DNA of 47,061 nucleotides from UBA2773 sp964643985. Lineage in GTDB: Bacteria > Patescibacteriota > Minisyncoccia > Moranbacterales > DUUL01. Both the position numbers and the translations under genes were made by a program. The notes beneath the pieces are model-generated. The model did not search any database and had not been told where the DNA came from. It was given only the letters and a program-made list of their open reading frames with translations. Below, in pieces: positions 29,965 to 39,650 of this stretch. Position 1 is the stretch's first letter, and each line of letters opens with the position of its first letter. Location: the NCBI GenBank assembly GCA_964643985.1, contig CAZXUS010000008.1, forward strand, positions 1 to 47,061, written 5' to 3'.

Positions 29965-31230
29965 ATGGCTTTATTTTTTGGAAAAAATAAAAAATTCAAT
30001 AAAGATTTTTTCTTGGCCTTGGATATAGGAACTGAATTTGTTAAAAGCCTGGTTTATAAAATAGACAAAGAATCCCAAAAGGGGATAATTTTGGGTGTAG
30101 GTAAAACTAGACAAAAAATTGGCAATATGACTAGCGGTGCAGTCAGCGATATTGCTGGAGTAATTGAAACCTGTCAAGAATCAATAGATTTAGCTTGCCA
30201 AGAAGCCGATATTGAAGGCGTTAAAAATACTATCATTGGAATAGCTGGAGAATTCGTAAAAGGATCAACGACAACAGTTCATTACGAAAGAACCAAGCCT
30301 GAAATTCGAATTGATATGCCGGAAATAAAAAATATTATTCAAAAAATTCAATGGAAAGCTTTTGAAAGAATTAAAAAACAGTTGGCTTATGAATCAGGTC
30401 GCACTGACGTAGATATAAAACTTATAAATGCCACCATAGTCAACGTTGAAATAGACGGTTATCGCGTGACGAATCCAGTCGGTTTTCAAGGAAGAGATGT
30501 TTCAATGAGCGTTTTTAACGCTTATGCACCACTAATCCATTTAGGAGCAATTCAAAGTATTGCTAAAAAATTGAATTTAAAATTAATCTCAATTGCAGCT
30601 GAACCCTACGCCGCTGTAAATGGAATGGGACTCGAAAATCATCCTGATTTTGGAGCAATTTTAATTGACGTTGGAGGCGGAACAACCGATATAGCCGTTA
30701 TTAAAAACGGTAGCCTAGAAGGAACTTCAATTTTTGGTTTAGGCGGAAGAAGTTTCACTAAAAGTCTAGCTAAAAAATTCCATCTCTCTCTCGAAGAAGC
30801 AGAAGAGGCCAAATTACTTTATGCCAAAAATAAGCTTGAAAAACAATATATTGAAAAAATTAAAAATTTACTAAAAGATGATTGTGAGATTTGGCTTTCG
30901 GGCGTTGAAATAGCACTTGAAAACTTTTGTTCCTCTAGACTCGATTCCTTGCCTCCTCGAATATTATTATGTGGAGGAGGAAGCGGTTTACCAGGAATTT
31001 ACGATCGACTAAATTCAGAAGAATGGCTTAAAAAAATACCCTTTCCCGATAAACCAACGATTAGTTTTATTCAACCACACGATATCATTAAAATCATCGA
31101 TAAAACCGGTAAACTAACCAACCCTCAAGACGTGACGCCAATGGGATTAGCCAGCCTAATTTTAGAAAACAAAGAAAGAGATTTTCTTTCTGAAGCCCTA
31201 AGTAATGCTGTTAAAATAATTCAAAATTAA
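29965..31230 (+). CDS. FtsA/PilM-like actin-fold ATPase
   Basis: 421 residues. ALDIGTEFVKSLVYK is the first phosphate loop of the actin/Hsp70 fold, ILIDVGGGTTDIAVIKNG the second, and LLCGGGSGLPGI the adenosine motif; the segment between about 90 and 190 corresponds to the SHS2/1C domain of FtsA and PilM. FtsA anchors FtsZ to the membrane; PilM-type relatives organise pili. There is no clear C-terminal amphipathic helix of classic FtsA, only NAVKIIQN. The downstream partner is a membrane protein and not ftsZ. Which role applies cannot be settled here. Confidence 0.75.
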   Translation: MALFFGKNKKFNKDFFLALDIGTEFVKSLVYKIDKESQKGIILGVGKTRQKIGNMTSGAVSDIAGVIETCQESIDLACQEADIEGVKNTIIGIAGEFVKGSTTTVHYERTKPEIRIDMPEIKNIIQKIQWKAFERIKKQLAYESGRTDVDIKLINATIVNVEIDGYRVTNPVGFQGRDVSMSVFNAYAPLIHLGAIQSIAKKLNLKLISIAAEPYAAVNGMGLENHPDFGAILIDVGGGTTDIAVIKNGSLEGTSIFGLGGRSFTKSLAKKFHLSLEEAEEAKLLYAKNKLEKQYIEKIKNLLKDDCEIWLSGVEIALENFCSSRLDSLPPRILLCGGGSGLPGIYDRLNSEEWLKKIPFPDKPTISFIQPHDIIKIIDKTGKLTNPQDVTPMGLASLILENKERDFLSEALSNAVKIIQN

Positions 31231-31231
31231 A

Positions 31232-33088
31232 ATGCACAAAACTGTTTACGTAGACACCGATGAAGAAATAATCGAGATAATAAACAAAATTCGCAAAGAA
31301 GAGGTTGCTGATATTTTTTTGGTTATTCCCAAAAATTCGCTTCTTACTCAAGGAATAATCAATTTAAAACTATTAAAAAAAGAAGTTGCCAAAATGAATA
31401 AAAATATTATTCTAGTGACCTCTGATCAAACTTCGAAAAAAATCATTGAAAGAGTTGGATTAAAAACTAAAAATAAATCTATTAAAGACTTTGTAAAAGA
31501 AGATGAATCTGAAAGTAAAGCTCAAAATGAAAATTTTACGGAAAATATTTCACAAAAAAATCCTAAAAGGACTATTGGTAGCTCTGATTTTTATAATAAT
31601 AAAAAAGAAAATTTCAGCGAAGATAAAACACTGAATTTAGAAGAAGAAAATATTATTCCAGATACAACTCTTGAAAAAAGAAAAATGAAGATTCAAAGTG
31701 AAAATAGTTTTGGAAAAGAGCACATTGAAAATTATCAAACCAAAAAGGAAATTGAAAAACAACAGCAACCAGAAATAATCGAACAAAAAACTTTTAAAAT
31801 TAATTCATCTTTTGATGATAAAAAAACCAATTCCCCAGAAACAACAATCGATGATTTTTATGGCAATGAGATTACCAATAAAAATAATTTTGAATTAACC
31901 AACGAATCAAAAAATAACAAGGAGAAATCAAAAGTAAAAACAAAAGTAAAATTTTGGAAACCATTATTGTTCTTGATTGTTTTTTTACTATTAATCGCTT
32001 TCGGATACTGGATTTTTTGCAATTGGCCCAAAATGAAAGTCGAACTATTTTTAAAAGAAGAAATCGTTGAAACTAGCTTAGATTTAAATGTTTGTGCAGA
32101 AGAAAATAGCAAAGAAAATTGCCTAAAGGGTAAATTCGAAGAACTTATAATAGAGGTCAATGAAAAATACGACGCTACTGGAGAAAAATTTAGCAATGAC
32201 AAAGGAATGGCTCGCGGAATTGTTAAAATATATAACAATTATTCATCCAAAGATCAACCTTTGATTGCTACCACACGTTTATTATCAAAAGAAGGAAAAT
32301 TATTTAGATTATTGAAAGGAGTGACAGTTCCAGGAATAACTGACGGTAAACCAGGTAATGTGGAAGTGCAGGTTATCGCTGACGCAGTTGGTCAGGATTA
32401 CAACATTAAACCGACTGAATTTACCATTGAAGGTTTTAAAGGAGGCGATAAATATAATAAATTTAAAGTAACCTCGGAAAATTCAACGACTGGAGGCACC
32501 AACGACAATGAGAACAAAAAAGTCAAAGTCGTAACGGATCAGGATATCAATTCAGCCAGAGAAAAGACAATCGAATCTTTTAATAACAAATTAGAAAAAA
32601 ATATAAAAAATCAACTAGGAGAAAATGAACAATTTGTTTTATCTTCTATCAAAAAAGAAATAATTAATAGTGATTCATCGTTTGCTAGTGGTGATATAAT
32701 CAATCAATTTGATTACAAAATTCAAGAAAAAATAACGCTGATAACTTTTAGTAAAGAAAATCTAGAAAATTCTATTATAAATGCACTTAACGAAAAAGAT
32801 TTAAAAAATTTAGAATTTAGCAGTATAGATAAAATTGATTTCAAAAAAGATATTTCCAATTTTGAAACAAAAGAATTAAGTCTATCGATAGAAGCCAATG
32901 CTATTTATTGGCCAATTTTAGACAAAAATCAAATAAAAGAAAATCTCTCAGATGAAAATAGTTCCCAAATAAAAAATTACTTATCAAGTTTAACTGGAAT
33001 CGAGAGGGCTTTAATTTCTTATACGCCAGCTTGGTTAAGCACTTTACCAGTTAAATCTAGAAATGTGACTATTAAAGAGTCCAAATAA
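31232..33088 (+). CDS. Single-pass membrane protein with baseplate-J-like outer domain
   Basis: 618 residues, starting one base after the previous stop. The N-terminal domain (1-90; DIFLVIPKNSLLTQGIINLK, then IILVTSDQTSKKIIERVGLK) is a small alpha/beta fold. A long charged, low-complexity linker (about 90-240) precedes one membrane helix (about 245-264). The outer part has KIYNNYSSKDQPLIATTRLL, LFRLLKGVTVPGI, then VIADAVGQDYNIKPTEF, matching the baseplate J/gp47-like proteins I know from CPR genomes. The function is unknown; fusion of a phage-baseplate-like fold to a membrane anchor suggests a surface or envelope-spanning assembly run with the upstream ATPase. Confidence 0.7.
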   Translation: MHKTVYVDTDEEIIEIINKIRKEEVADIFLVIPKNSLLTQGIINLKLLKKEVAKMNKNIILVTSDQTSKKIIERVGLKTKNKSIKDFVKEDESESKAQNENFTENISQKNPKRTIGSSDFYNNKKENFSEDKTLNLEEENIIPDTTLEKRKMKIQSENSFGKEHIENYQTKKEIEKQQQPEIIEQKTFKINSSFDDKKTNSPETTIDDFYGNEITNKNNFELTNESKNNKEKSKVKTKVKFWKPLLFLIVFLLLIAFGYWIFCNWPKMKVELFLKEEIVETSLDLNVCAEENSKENCLKGKFEELIIEVNEKYDATGEKFSNDKGMARGIVKIYNNYSSKDQPLIATTRLLSKEGKLFRLLKGVTVPGITDGKPGNVEVQVIADAVGQDYNIKPTEFTIEGFKGGDKYNKFKVTSENSTTGGTNDNENKKVKVVTDQDINSAREKTIESFNNKLEKNIKNQLGENEQFVLSSIKKEIINSDSSFASGDIINQFDYKIQEKITLITFSKENLENSIINALNEKDLKNLEFSSIDKIDFKKDISNFETKELSLSIEANAIYWPILDKNQIKENLSDENSSQIKNYLSSLTGIERALISYTPAWLSTLPVKSRNVTIKESK

Positions 33089-33385
33089 TCACTTTTAAAA
33101 TCAATCAATAAGTCTTTATTCAATTTGAAACAAAAATAAACTTAAATTCCGTCTCGAACCCCAACTCAACTATTTAGAAATTTTTAACTTTTTTAAAAAA
33201 CTTCTCTCGGAATATAATCTTCTATTGCCAAAATATATTTTTTATGTTATATTAAAAGCTAAAATTGAAAGGCTTTTATTATTTAATAAAAACTTATAAA
33301 ACGTTTAAATTATTCAGAAAAAGTTTGCAGTTGGGTCAGAAAAAGATTTGATAAAAATTTAATTTTACCAATTTTTATCGGATTA
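33089..33385 (+). other. 297-base spacer with a promoter and a hairpin
   Basis: No coding frame. It holds a promoter (33225-33253) and, just after it, the hairpin TAAAAGC...GCTTTTA (about 33252-33278). The rest is AT-rich without recognised repeats or RNA genes. Confidence 0.5.
33225..33253 (+). promoter_or_regulatory. Sigma70-type promoter of the O-antigen-ligase-like gene
   Basis: TTGCCA at 33225-33230, 17-base spacer, TATATT at 33248-33253. The ATG at 33386 lies about 125 bases downstream, so the leader is long and contains a hairpin. Confidence 0.45.
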
Positions 33386-34822
33386 ATGATCTCGATTTTA
33401 AATCTTGTTTTGACTCTAAATATCTTAGCAACGGTCTTAATCGCTATCTTATTAGTCGCTATATTTATTTTTTCCAAAAGTTTTTCCAAGGGATGGCTTT
33501 TTTTATTGGGATTACTTCTTTTGTTTCCAACGATAAAATTAAATTCAGGAAATATCTATTTGTTTGACTTACTATTAGCGCTAATCTCTGTCATCGGAAT
33601 GATAAAATTAGCCCAAACTGATAAAAAAGTTCTTAGAAATAGACTTACTTTTCCTTTTTTCTTGCTTTTTTTAGTTGGTCTTTCCTATTTATTTTTTGGA
33701 TTAATCTTTGGATTACTTATTAAAAGCGTAGTCTGGAAAATTGCTTTAAATATGATTTTAATTTGGTTTTTATTGGTTGGCTTTCAATATTTTTTTCAAA
33801 CTCAAAAACGAATCAAAAGTTTCTTTTCTTTACTAATAGCAACTGCCGTTATTCATTCTGTTTTTGGAATTATTATGTTTTTAGGTGGTTGGCAAACTTC
33901 GATTGGAATGGGTATTTCAACCGGAAAAACTCAACATCTCATTTTCAATCAAACAAATTATCAAATTAATGGATTTCTAGGAATAGGATTAGAAGACCAA
34001 ATTGGAAGAAATCCCCTAGCTTCATTTCTTGTTGTTAGCATTTTATCAACTCTTGGTTTTTTAATTTTAAATAAACAACAAGAAAAGGTTCTGATCAAGA
34101 AAAAAGTTAAAGCAAAAAAAAGAATTAAACTTTTTGATGGTATTTATAAAGTTAAAATATTCAAAGGCAATTTTAAAAATCGAAAACTTTTCAGAAAAAG
34201 AATTCTAATTTCAATACTATTGCTTGTTCAATTTATTGGTTTATTTTTAACTTTTTCATATTCTAGTTTAATTTTCTTGGGAATTGGAGCACTAGTAATG
34301 GGAATTTTGATTAAAGAAAAAAGATTGATAACTCTAACTGTGGCTTACTTATTTTTACTGATTGTAATCATTCCCAATATCCATTCTTCAATCGAAATTG
34401 TTTCTAACGAAAATTTGAAACAATGGTTCGGAGGATTCAAAGCCCTTAAGGATAATTGGATTTTAGGAGAAGGAGTTGTTTCTAAAAAAGAAGTTTTTAT
34501 TCCAACTCAAACTGCTCAAAATAATTCCTTTCTATTACTTTGGAGTAGCTATGGTTTAATTGGATTAATTATTTTCATTAAAGTTATCTGGCGTTATTTT
34601 ATGGATATTTACAAAAAATATGAAAGCACGCAAAAAGGTGAGCGTATTTGGTTTGTGATCGTTGCTTCTTGCTTTGTTAGTTTATTATTTGAAAGTTTAA
34701 CTAGCAATGTTTTAATCTTTGGACCAACCGCGATTATCTTTTGGCTAATGTATGGAATCATTTTAAATCTAGGGAAAGAGAATAACATTAATAACCGTTT
34801 TAAGAAAATTAATTTTAAATAA
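33386..34822 (+). CDS. O-antigen ligase/polymerase-like membrane protein
   Basis: 478 residues with roughly ten membrane helices throughout. The large extracellular loop (about 175-215, with GLEDQIGRNPLASF) and the later loop with NLKQWFGGFKALKDNWILGE and a following GVVSK are the pattern of Wzy_C/O-antigen ligase proteins, which join sugar chains on the outside of the membrane. Helices 5-6 are separated by a strongly basic cytoplasmic loop (KKKVKAKKRIKLF). The next gene, a DUF4012 protein, starts two bases later. The exact polymer is unknown. Confidence 0.75.
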   Translation: MISILNLVLTLNILATVLIAILLVAIFIFSKSFSKGWLFLLGLLLLFPTIKLNSGNIYLFDLLLALISVIGMIKLAQTDKKVLRNRLTFPFFLLFLVGLSYLFFGLIFGLLIKSVVWKIALNMILIWFLLVGFQYFFQTQKRIKSFFSLLIATAVIHSVFGIIMFLGGWQTSIGMGISTGKTQHLIFNQTNYQINGFLGIGLEDQIGRNPLASFLVVSILSTLGFLILNKQQEKVLIKKKVKAKKRIKLFDGIYKVKIFKGNFKNRKLFRKRILISILLLVQFIGLFLTFSYSSLIFLGIGALVMGILIKEKRLITLTVAYLFLLIVIIPNIHSSIEIVSNENLKQWFGGFKALKDNWILGEGVVSKKEVFIPTQTAQNNSFLLLWSSYGLIGLIIFIKVIWRYFMDIYKKYESTQKGERIWFVIVASCFVSLLFESLTSNVLIFGPTAIIFWLMYGIILNLGKENNINNRFKKINFK

Positions 34823-34824
34823 TT

Positions 34825-36255
34825 ATGAACAATTTTAATTCACAAAAAAATCCAAACATCGTTAGAGAAAAATCTTCTAAAAAAAGTTGGAAATTTTGGA
34901 TAGTCTTCTGGTCACTAGCTACAATGATCTTGGTTGGCTGGTTTATGTTTTTAAAATACAAAAACTCTGGATGGATTGGCATTGCTAATTTTCTGAGTCC
35001 AGTTCTGAAAATAGCCCCTATTGACAATAAACAAAAAGATGAACTCCAGTCTGTTTTTAAGATTGCTTCAATTTTGTCTAAAAAAGAAGATACTCAAACA
35101 TTTTTAATCTTATTTCAGAATAATTTAGAATTAAGACCAGGCGGTGGCTTCATCGGTTCTTTTGGAATTTTGAAAATCAAAAAAGGACAAGTGATAGAAA
35201 TTGATGTTCATGATACTAACATCTTCGATGATCGAATTGCCACTGGAATAATACCTCCTTATCCAATGCCAGAAACTTTAAGCATAAAAGACTGGGAAAT
35301 GCGAGACAGCAATTGGTCTCCAGATTTTCCAGAAAATGCTAAGAAGGCGATTGAATTATACAAACTAGAAGGCGGCGGCGAAGATTTTAATGGAGTAATA
35401 GCACTTTCGACTGAACTACTCAGCTCTTTTCTAGAATCAGTTGGACCAGTGACAATTGACGGTTTTCCAGGTGAATACAATAGCGAAAATGCTATTGAAA
35501 AACTTGAATATCAAGTCGAAAAAGGTTATTGGGAACAAAAAATAGAGAAGGGTCAACGAAAATATATTATGAAATATTTAGCCAAAGAAATATTGAGTAA
35601 AGTCGAAAAGATGAGCTTGTCAGAAAAAAAAGACTTGCTCTTAAAATTAGAAGAACATTTTGACCAAAAAGATATAATGATAAATTTCTTTGATGACAAA
35701 ATGCAAAAAGAAATTACCGATTTAAATTGGGATGGGGAAGTTATCGCCAACTTTTCTGATGATTATCTAATGTTTATTGATGCGAATCTAGCCGCTTATA
35801 AAACCGATTTAAAAATGATTCGGTCATTCAAATATCAAGTTGATTTTTCTGGAGCCAAACCAATTGCTAAATTAGACTTAACTTATACCAACACCGCTAA
35901 AGTCAAGGACTGGATGACTAATAATTATCAAAGTTATTTGAGAATTTACACGCCCCAGGAAAGCTGGCTATTAGATTCTGATAGTCCTCGACAAATAAAA
36001 TTCGGGGAAGAATTTAACAAAAAATATTTTGGCACATTAATTCAAGTTCCATTAGGTGCAACAAGAACCTTCCACTTTGAATATAGTCTTCCGGAAAGAA
36101 TTACTTTCGAAAACTATAATTTAATGATCCAAAAACAATCAGGAGTATCTGAGGTTGAGGGAGAAATAAAGTTAATTGACGAAAATAAGAAAACCAAAGA
36201 ATATAAAGTCACTGCTGTTCAAGATTGGGAATTGAAAACCAGTCAATCTAAATAA
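34825..36255 (+). CDS. DUF4012 membrane-anchored protein
   Basis: 476 residues. One membrane helix at about 23-44 is followed by an outside region. The DUF4012 hallmark FLILFQNNLELRPGGGFIGS (about 92-111) is present, then VHDTNIFDDR, a PPYPMPETL segment and FNGVIALSTELLSSFLE. The family's function is unknown; it is common in Patescibacteria and often lies among polysaccharide genes, as here beside an O-antigen-ligase-like gene. A terminator follows. A role in surface-polymer attachment would fit but is inference. Confidence 0.85.
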   Translation: MNNFNSQKNPNIVREKSSKKSWKFWIVFWSLATMILVGWFMFLKYKNSGWIGIANFLSPVLKIAPIDNKQKDELQSVFKIASILSKKEDTQTFLILFQNNLELRPGGGFIGSFGILKIKKGQVIEIDVHDTNIFDDRIATGIIPPYPMPETLSIKDWEMRDSNWSPDFPENAKKAIELYKLEGGGEDFNGVIALSTELLSSFLESVGPVTIDGFPGEYNSENAIEKLEYQVEKGYWEQKIEKGQRKYIMKYLAKEILSKVEKMSLSEKKDLLLKLEEHFDQKDIMINFFDDKMQKEITDLNWDGEVIANFSDDYLMFIDANLAAYKTDLKMIRSFKYQVDFSGAKPIAKLDLTYTNTAKVKDWMTNNYQSYLRIYTPQESWLLDSDSPRQIKFGEEFNKKYFGTLIQVPLGATRTFHFEYSLPERITFENYNLMIQKQSGVSEVEGEIKLIDENKKTKEYKVTAVQDWELKTSQSK

Positions 36256-36269
36256 ATAACATTTTTATT

Positions 36270-36299
36270 AAACCAAGTTCGTGCAGAGCTTGGTTTTTT
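36270..36299 (+). terminator. Rho-independent terminator after the DUF4012 gene
   Basis: Stem AAACCAAGTTC / GAGCTTGGTTT (one G-T pair, loop GTGCA) followed by a T-run, 15 bases after the stop codon. Confidence 0.8.
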
Positions 36300-36302
36300 A
36301 AC

Positions 36303-36331
36303 TTGAAAAAAGCTATTTTAAATGATATTAT
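36303..36331 (+). promoter_or_regulatory. Sigma70-type promoter of the NIF3-C39 gene run
   Basis: TTGAAA at 36303-36308, 17-base spacer, TATTAT at 36326-36331. It lies just after a terminator and about 45 bases before the ATG at 36382, so it probably drives the co-directional genes to 43257. Confidence 0.5.
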
Positions 36332-36381
36332 AATATTGTATTTAACTTAAATCTTACAAACTAAAAATTCACTAAGACTCA

Positions 36382-37332
36382 ATGAAAGTAAAAGCTATTT
36401 TTGATTTAGCCATCAAACAAGGAATTGAAAACGATTTTCGTTCAAAAGAAGAAATTAAGGATTTACTAAAAAGAAAAAAAGAAATTTTTGAAAAATTACC
36501 AAAAGAAGAAAAACCCTATTTCGATCAAGAAGATTTAGTAAATCCCTACACTGATTCAGCTATTCATTATGACAACGGAAAAGACGTCAAAAAAGTTTTA
36601 ACTGGAATTGATGTTTCTATTGGAAGTTTGTTGTTGGCCAAGGAACTGGAAGTTGATCTGATTATCAATCACCATCCGGTTGGGAAAGCCTTAAGCAAGC
36701 TGGACGATGTAATAAATCTTCAAATTGATGCTTATGAAAAATTTGGAGTTCCTGTTAATATAGCCGAGAAATTGACTCACAAAAGAATTTCAGAAGTGGC
36801 CAGAGGAATTCATCCTATTAATCACTACGATATCGTTGATGCTGCTAAACTTTTAAATATCAATCTAATCAATATTCACACTCCGGCTGATAATTGCGTA
36901 GCTCAATTCGTAACGAAAGAAATTGCCTCAAACAAGCCTTACTACATTAAAGATGTTCTAAAATCTTTAGGAAAAATTCCAGAATATCAAGAAGCCAAAA
37001 AAAGATCGAATGGTCCAGTTTTATTTGCTGGCACTCCAGATAGTCGTTGCGGAAAAGTAGTTGTCTCTGAAATGACTGGAGGAACTGAAGGCGCTAAAGA
37101 AATTTATCAAGCAATGTCAAATGCTGGAATTGGAACGGTAGTCGGAATGCACCAAAGCGAAGAGCATCGTAAAAGCGCTGAAAAGGCTTATATTAACGTG
37201 GTAATTGCTGGACACATTTCCTCAGATTCAATCGGAATGAATTTAATCTTGGATAGTTTAGAGAAAAAAGGTTTAGAGATAATTCCTTTTGGTGGATTAA
37301 CTAGATTTTCTAGAAATAAAAAAACTAAATGA
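36382..37332 (+). CDS. NIF3-like dinuclear-metal protein
   Basis: 316 residues. LIINHHPVGKALSKL carries the two histidines of the NIF3 metal site, NIHTPADNCVAQF the HTxxD motif, and VVIAGHISSDSIGMN the C-terminal His ligand. NIF3 proteins form hexameric toroids with two metal ions; some were called GTP cyclohydrolase I type 2, but the reaction is not settled. The N-terminal 50 residues are a helical addition rich in lysine and glutamate. Its stop overlaps the next start by four bases. Confidence 0.78.
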   Translation: MKVKAIFDLAIKQGIENDFRSKEEIKDLLKRKKEIFEKLPKEEKPYFDQEDLVNPYTDSAIHYDNGKDVKKVLTGIDVSIGSLLLAKELEVDLIINHHPVGKALSKLDDVINLQIDAYEKFGVPVNIAEKLTHKRISEVARGIHPINHYDIVDAAKLLNINLINIHTPADNCVAQFVTKEIASNKPYYIKDVLKSLGKIPEYQEAKKRSNGPVLFAGTPDSRCGKVVVSEMTGGTEGAKEIYQAMSNAGIGTVVGMHQSEEHRKSAEKAYINVVIAGHISSDSIGMNLILDSLEKKGLEIIPFGGLTRFSRNKKTK

Positions 37333-38603
37333 AATACACAAAAAAGATTTTAAAAAATGGAACTCGAGTAATCCTGGCTCCCAATACTGGAACCGAAACA
37401 ATCACTATTCAAATTTTAGTTGAAGCCGGCTCTAAATATGAAAATGCTGAAAATAATGGAATTTCTCATTTTTTAGAACATATGATTTTCAAAGGAACCA
37501 AAAAAAGACCCACCGCCAAAATAATTTCAGAAGAAATTGACAGCGTTGGAGGAGCCTTTAATGCCTTCACCAGTAAAGAACAAACTGGCTACTGGGTAAA
37601 GGCACCAAAGCAACACTTAGAGATGGTTCTTGACGTAGTTAGCGACATTTATCTTAATTCAACTTTCAAACAAGCAGAAATCGACAAAGAACGCGGGGTA
37701 ATTTTGCAAGAAATGGCAATGTATAAAGATATGCCGATGCATCACATTTGGGACATTTTCGAAAATTTATTTTACGGCAATCAACCGGCTGGATGGGACA
37801 TTATCGGAACCGTTGAAAATATTAATCGCTTTCAAAGAAAGGATTTTATTGATTATTTAAAAACTTTTTACATTCCACAATCCACAGTTGTAATTGTCGC
37901 TGGAAATTTTGATGAAAAAGAAGTTTTTAAAAAAATAAAAAATTATTTTGAAAAAAATAAAAAACCTGCTAAGAAAACAGGCAAATTGAAAACTTTTGAA
38001 AATCAGAAAAAACCTCAATTAAGAATTCACGCCAAAGAAACTGATCAAACCCACTTGATAATAGGAGTCAAAGCAGTTGATATGTTTGATGAAGACCGTT
38101 ATCCAATCAGCTTATTGGCTACTATTTTGGGTGGCGGAATGAGCAGTCGAATGTTTGACGAGTTGAGAGAGAAAAGAGGTTTAACTTATTACGTCAATTC
38201 AGACACCGAACAATACACTGATGCTGGTTATTTTTATGCTAGCGCTGGCGTAAAACACAGCAATCTCGAAAAAACCATCGACCTTATTCTCAAAGAATTT
38301 AAAAAAACTATTCAGAAAAAAATTACAGAGAAAGAACTCCATAAAGTTAAGGAATATATAAAAGGAAAAACTTTAATGTCGCTGGAATCATCTACGGCCG
38401 TCGCTTCTTTTTTGGGAAATCAAGAATTATTCAGAAAAAAAATTAACGATCCTAAAGAAATTTTCAAAAAAATTGACAACGTGACAACTGCTGATTTAAT
38501 GCGAGTCGCTAAAGAAATTTTTAAAGATGAAAATCTCAACCTAGCATTAATCGGTCCCCATCAAAATAACCGAAATCTCGAAAAACATTTGACGTTCAAA
38601 TAA
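37329..38603 (+). CDS. M16-family zinc peptidase
   Basis: 424 residues. The inverted zinc motif HFLEH gives H47, E50 and H51, and E128 in ERGVILQEMA is the third ligand at the usual spacing. GAFNAFTSKEQTGYWVKAPK, LREKRGLTYYVNSD and YASAGVKHSNLEKT are conserved. These are clamshell peptidases that degrade or process peptides; whether it acts alone is unknown. It overlaps the NIF3-like gene by four bases and is followed 11 bases later by a permease. Confidence 0.93.
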   Translation: MKYTKKILKNGTRVILAPNTGTETITIQILVEAGSKYENAENNGISHFLEHMIFKGTKKRPTAKIISEEIDSVGGAFNAFTSKEQTGYWVKAPKQHLEMVLDVVSDIYLNSTFKQAEIDKERGVILQEMAMYKDMPMHHIWDIFENLFYGNQPAGWDIIGTVENINRFQRKDFIDYLKTFYIPQSTVVIVAGNFDEKEVFKKIKNYFEKNKKPAKKTGKLKTFENQKKPQLRIHAKETDQTHLIIGVKAVDMFDEDRYPISLLATILGGGMSSRMFDELREKRGLTYYVNSDTEQYTDAGYFYASAGVKHSNLEKTIDLILKEFKKTIQKKITEKELHKVKEYIKGKTLMSLESSTAVASFLGNQELFRKKINDPKEIFKKIDNVTTADLMRVAKEIFKDENLNLALIGPHQNNRNLEKHLTFK

Positions 38604-38614
38604 TCATCAATAAA

Positions 38615-39637
38615 ATGAAAAATTCAATAGAAATTTCTACTAATACTCTGCTGAAAATAACCGCTATTATTTTGATTTTGTGGTTAATTTTTCTTATCAA
38701 AGAAGTTTTATTAATTTTATTTATTTCCATCATAATGGTTAGTGCCCTGGAACCATTAGTAGATAAACTCCAAATTAAAAAAATCCCCCGAGTTATAAGC
38801 GCTATTATTCTATATTTTTTATTTTTTAGTTTGATTTTTCTATGTTTATATTTAATAATTCCAGTTTTGATCTTCGAGCTAAAACAATTAGGGGAAAACA
38901 GTCCTGATTATTTTAAAAACATCAATAATTTTTTGATTAATCTCAACACTCTAGCTGTTAATTCTAATGTAGAAATTGACGTTCAAACCTTAGTCAGCAA
39001 TGCTTCTTCAAATCTAACCAATTTAGTCTCCCAAATATTTTCCAATTCAGTGTCTTTTTTAGCCACTTTATTCAAAAGCTTAATCGTATTCGCTTTGGCT
39101 TTTTATATGATTGTTAAAAAAGAGGGAATGAAAGGTTTTCTAAGTTTTATACTACCAGATAAACACAAAAGTTATTTCATTGATTTAACCAAGAGAATTC
39201 AAAATAAAATGGGAGGTTGGCTGATTGGACAACTGTCTATCGCCTTTTTAATTTTTGGATTAGAGTTTATAGTACTATCCATCCTGGGTGTTCCTTATGC
39301 ACTTTTATTGGCGCTTCTGGGCGGATTTTTTGAAATAATTCCTTATCTTGGACCATTCCTGGCTTTTGTTCCAGCGGTTTTAATCGCTTTCACCGTTTCA
39401 CCTTTAACCGCTCTTTTGGTTGGTATTTTATATTTAGTAATCCAACAAATGGAACATCATATTTTTACTCCTTTAATAATGAAGAAAACTGTCGGTCTAG
39501 ACCCAGTTGTTGTTATTGTGGCTCTAATAACAGGCGCTAGTCTTTTGGGCGTTCTAGGAATGTTAATTGCGATTCCCTTTGCTACCGCTTTAAGCGTTTT
39601 TGTTAAAGATTTACAAAGTGACAAATTTCTAAAATAA
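38615..39637 (+). CDS. AI-2E family membrane transporter
   Basis: 340 residues with about eight membrane helices. Typical family segments are LFISIIMVSALEPLVDKLQI, GGWLIGQLSIAFLIFG, and LLGGFFEIIPYLGPFLAFVP, then QQMEHHIFTPLIMKKTVGLD and PVVVIVALITGASLLGVLGM. Members export the AI-2 signal or act as cation/proton antiporters; the substrate here is unknown. The gene ends 13 bases before the WecG/TagA-type gene. Confidence 0.88.
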   Translation: MKNSIEISTNTLLKITAIILILWLIFLIKEVLLILFISIIMVSALEPLVDKLQIKKIPRVISAIILYFLFFSLIFLCLYLIIPVLIFELKQLGENSPDYFKNINNFLINLNTLAVNSNVEIDVQTLVSNASSNLTNLVSQIFSNSVSFLATLFKSLIVFALAFYMIVKKEGMKGFLSFILPDKHKSYFIDLTKRIQNKMGGWLIGQLSIAFLIFGLEFIVLSILGVPYALLLALLGGFFEIIPYLGPFLAFVPAVLIAFTVSPLTALLVGILYLVIQQMEHHIFTPLIMKKTVGLDPVVVIVALITGASLLGVLGMLIAIPFATALSVFVKDLQSDKFLK

Positions 39638-39650
39638 TTCAAATTATTTA

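Noticed and set aside
31858..32238. 126-codon minus-strand frame inside the baseplate-J-like gene
   Set aside because: The plus-strand frame is continuous with recognisable domains; the reverse product is low-complexity serine/leucine.
33145..33170. tRNA on the minus strand (GGGGTTCGAGAC resembles a T-arm)
   Set aside because: No acceptor stem, D-arm or anticodon arm can be formed from the surrounding bases.
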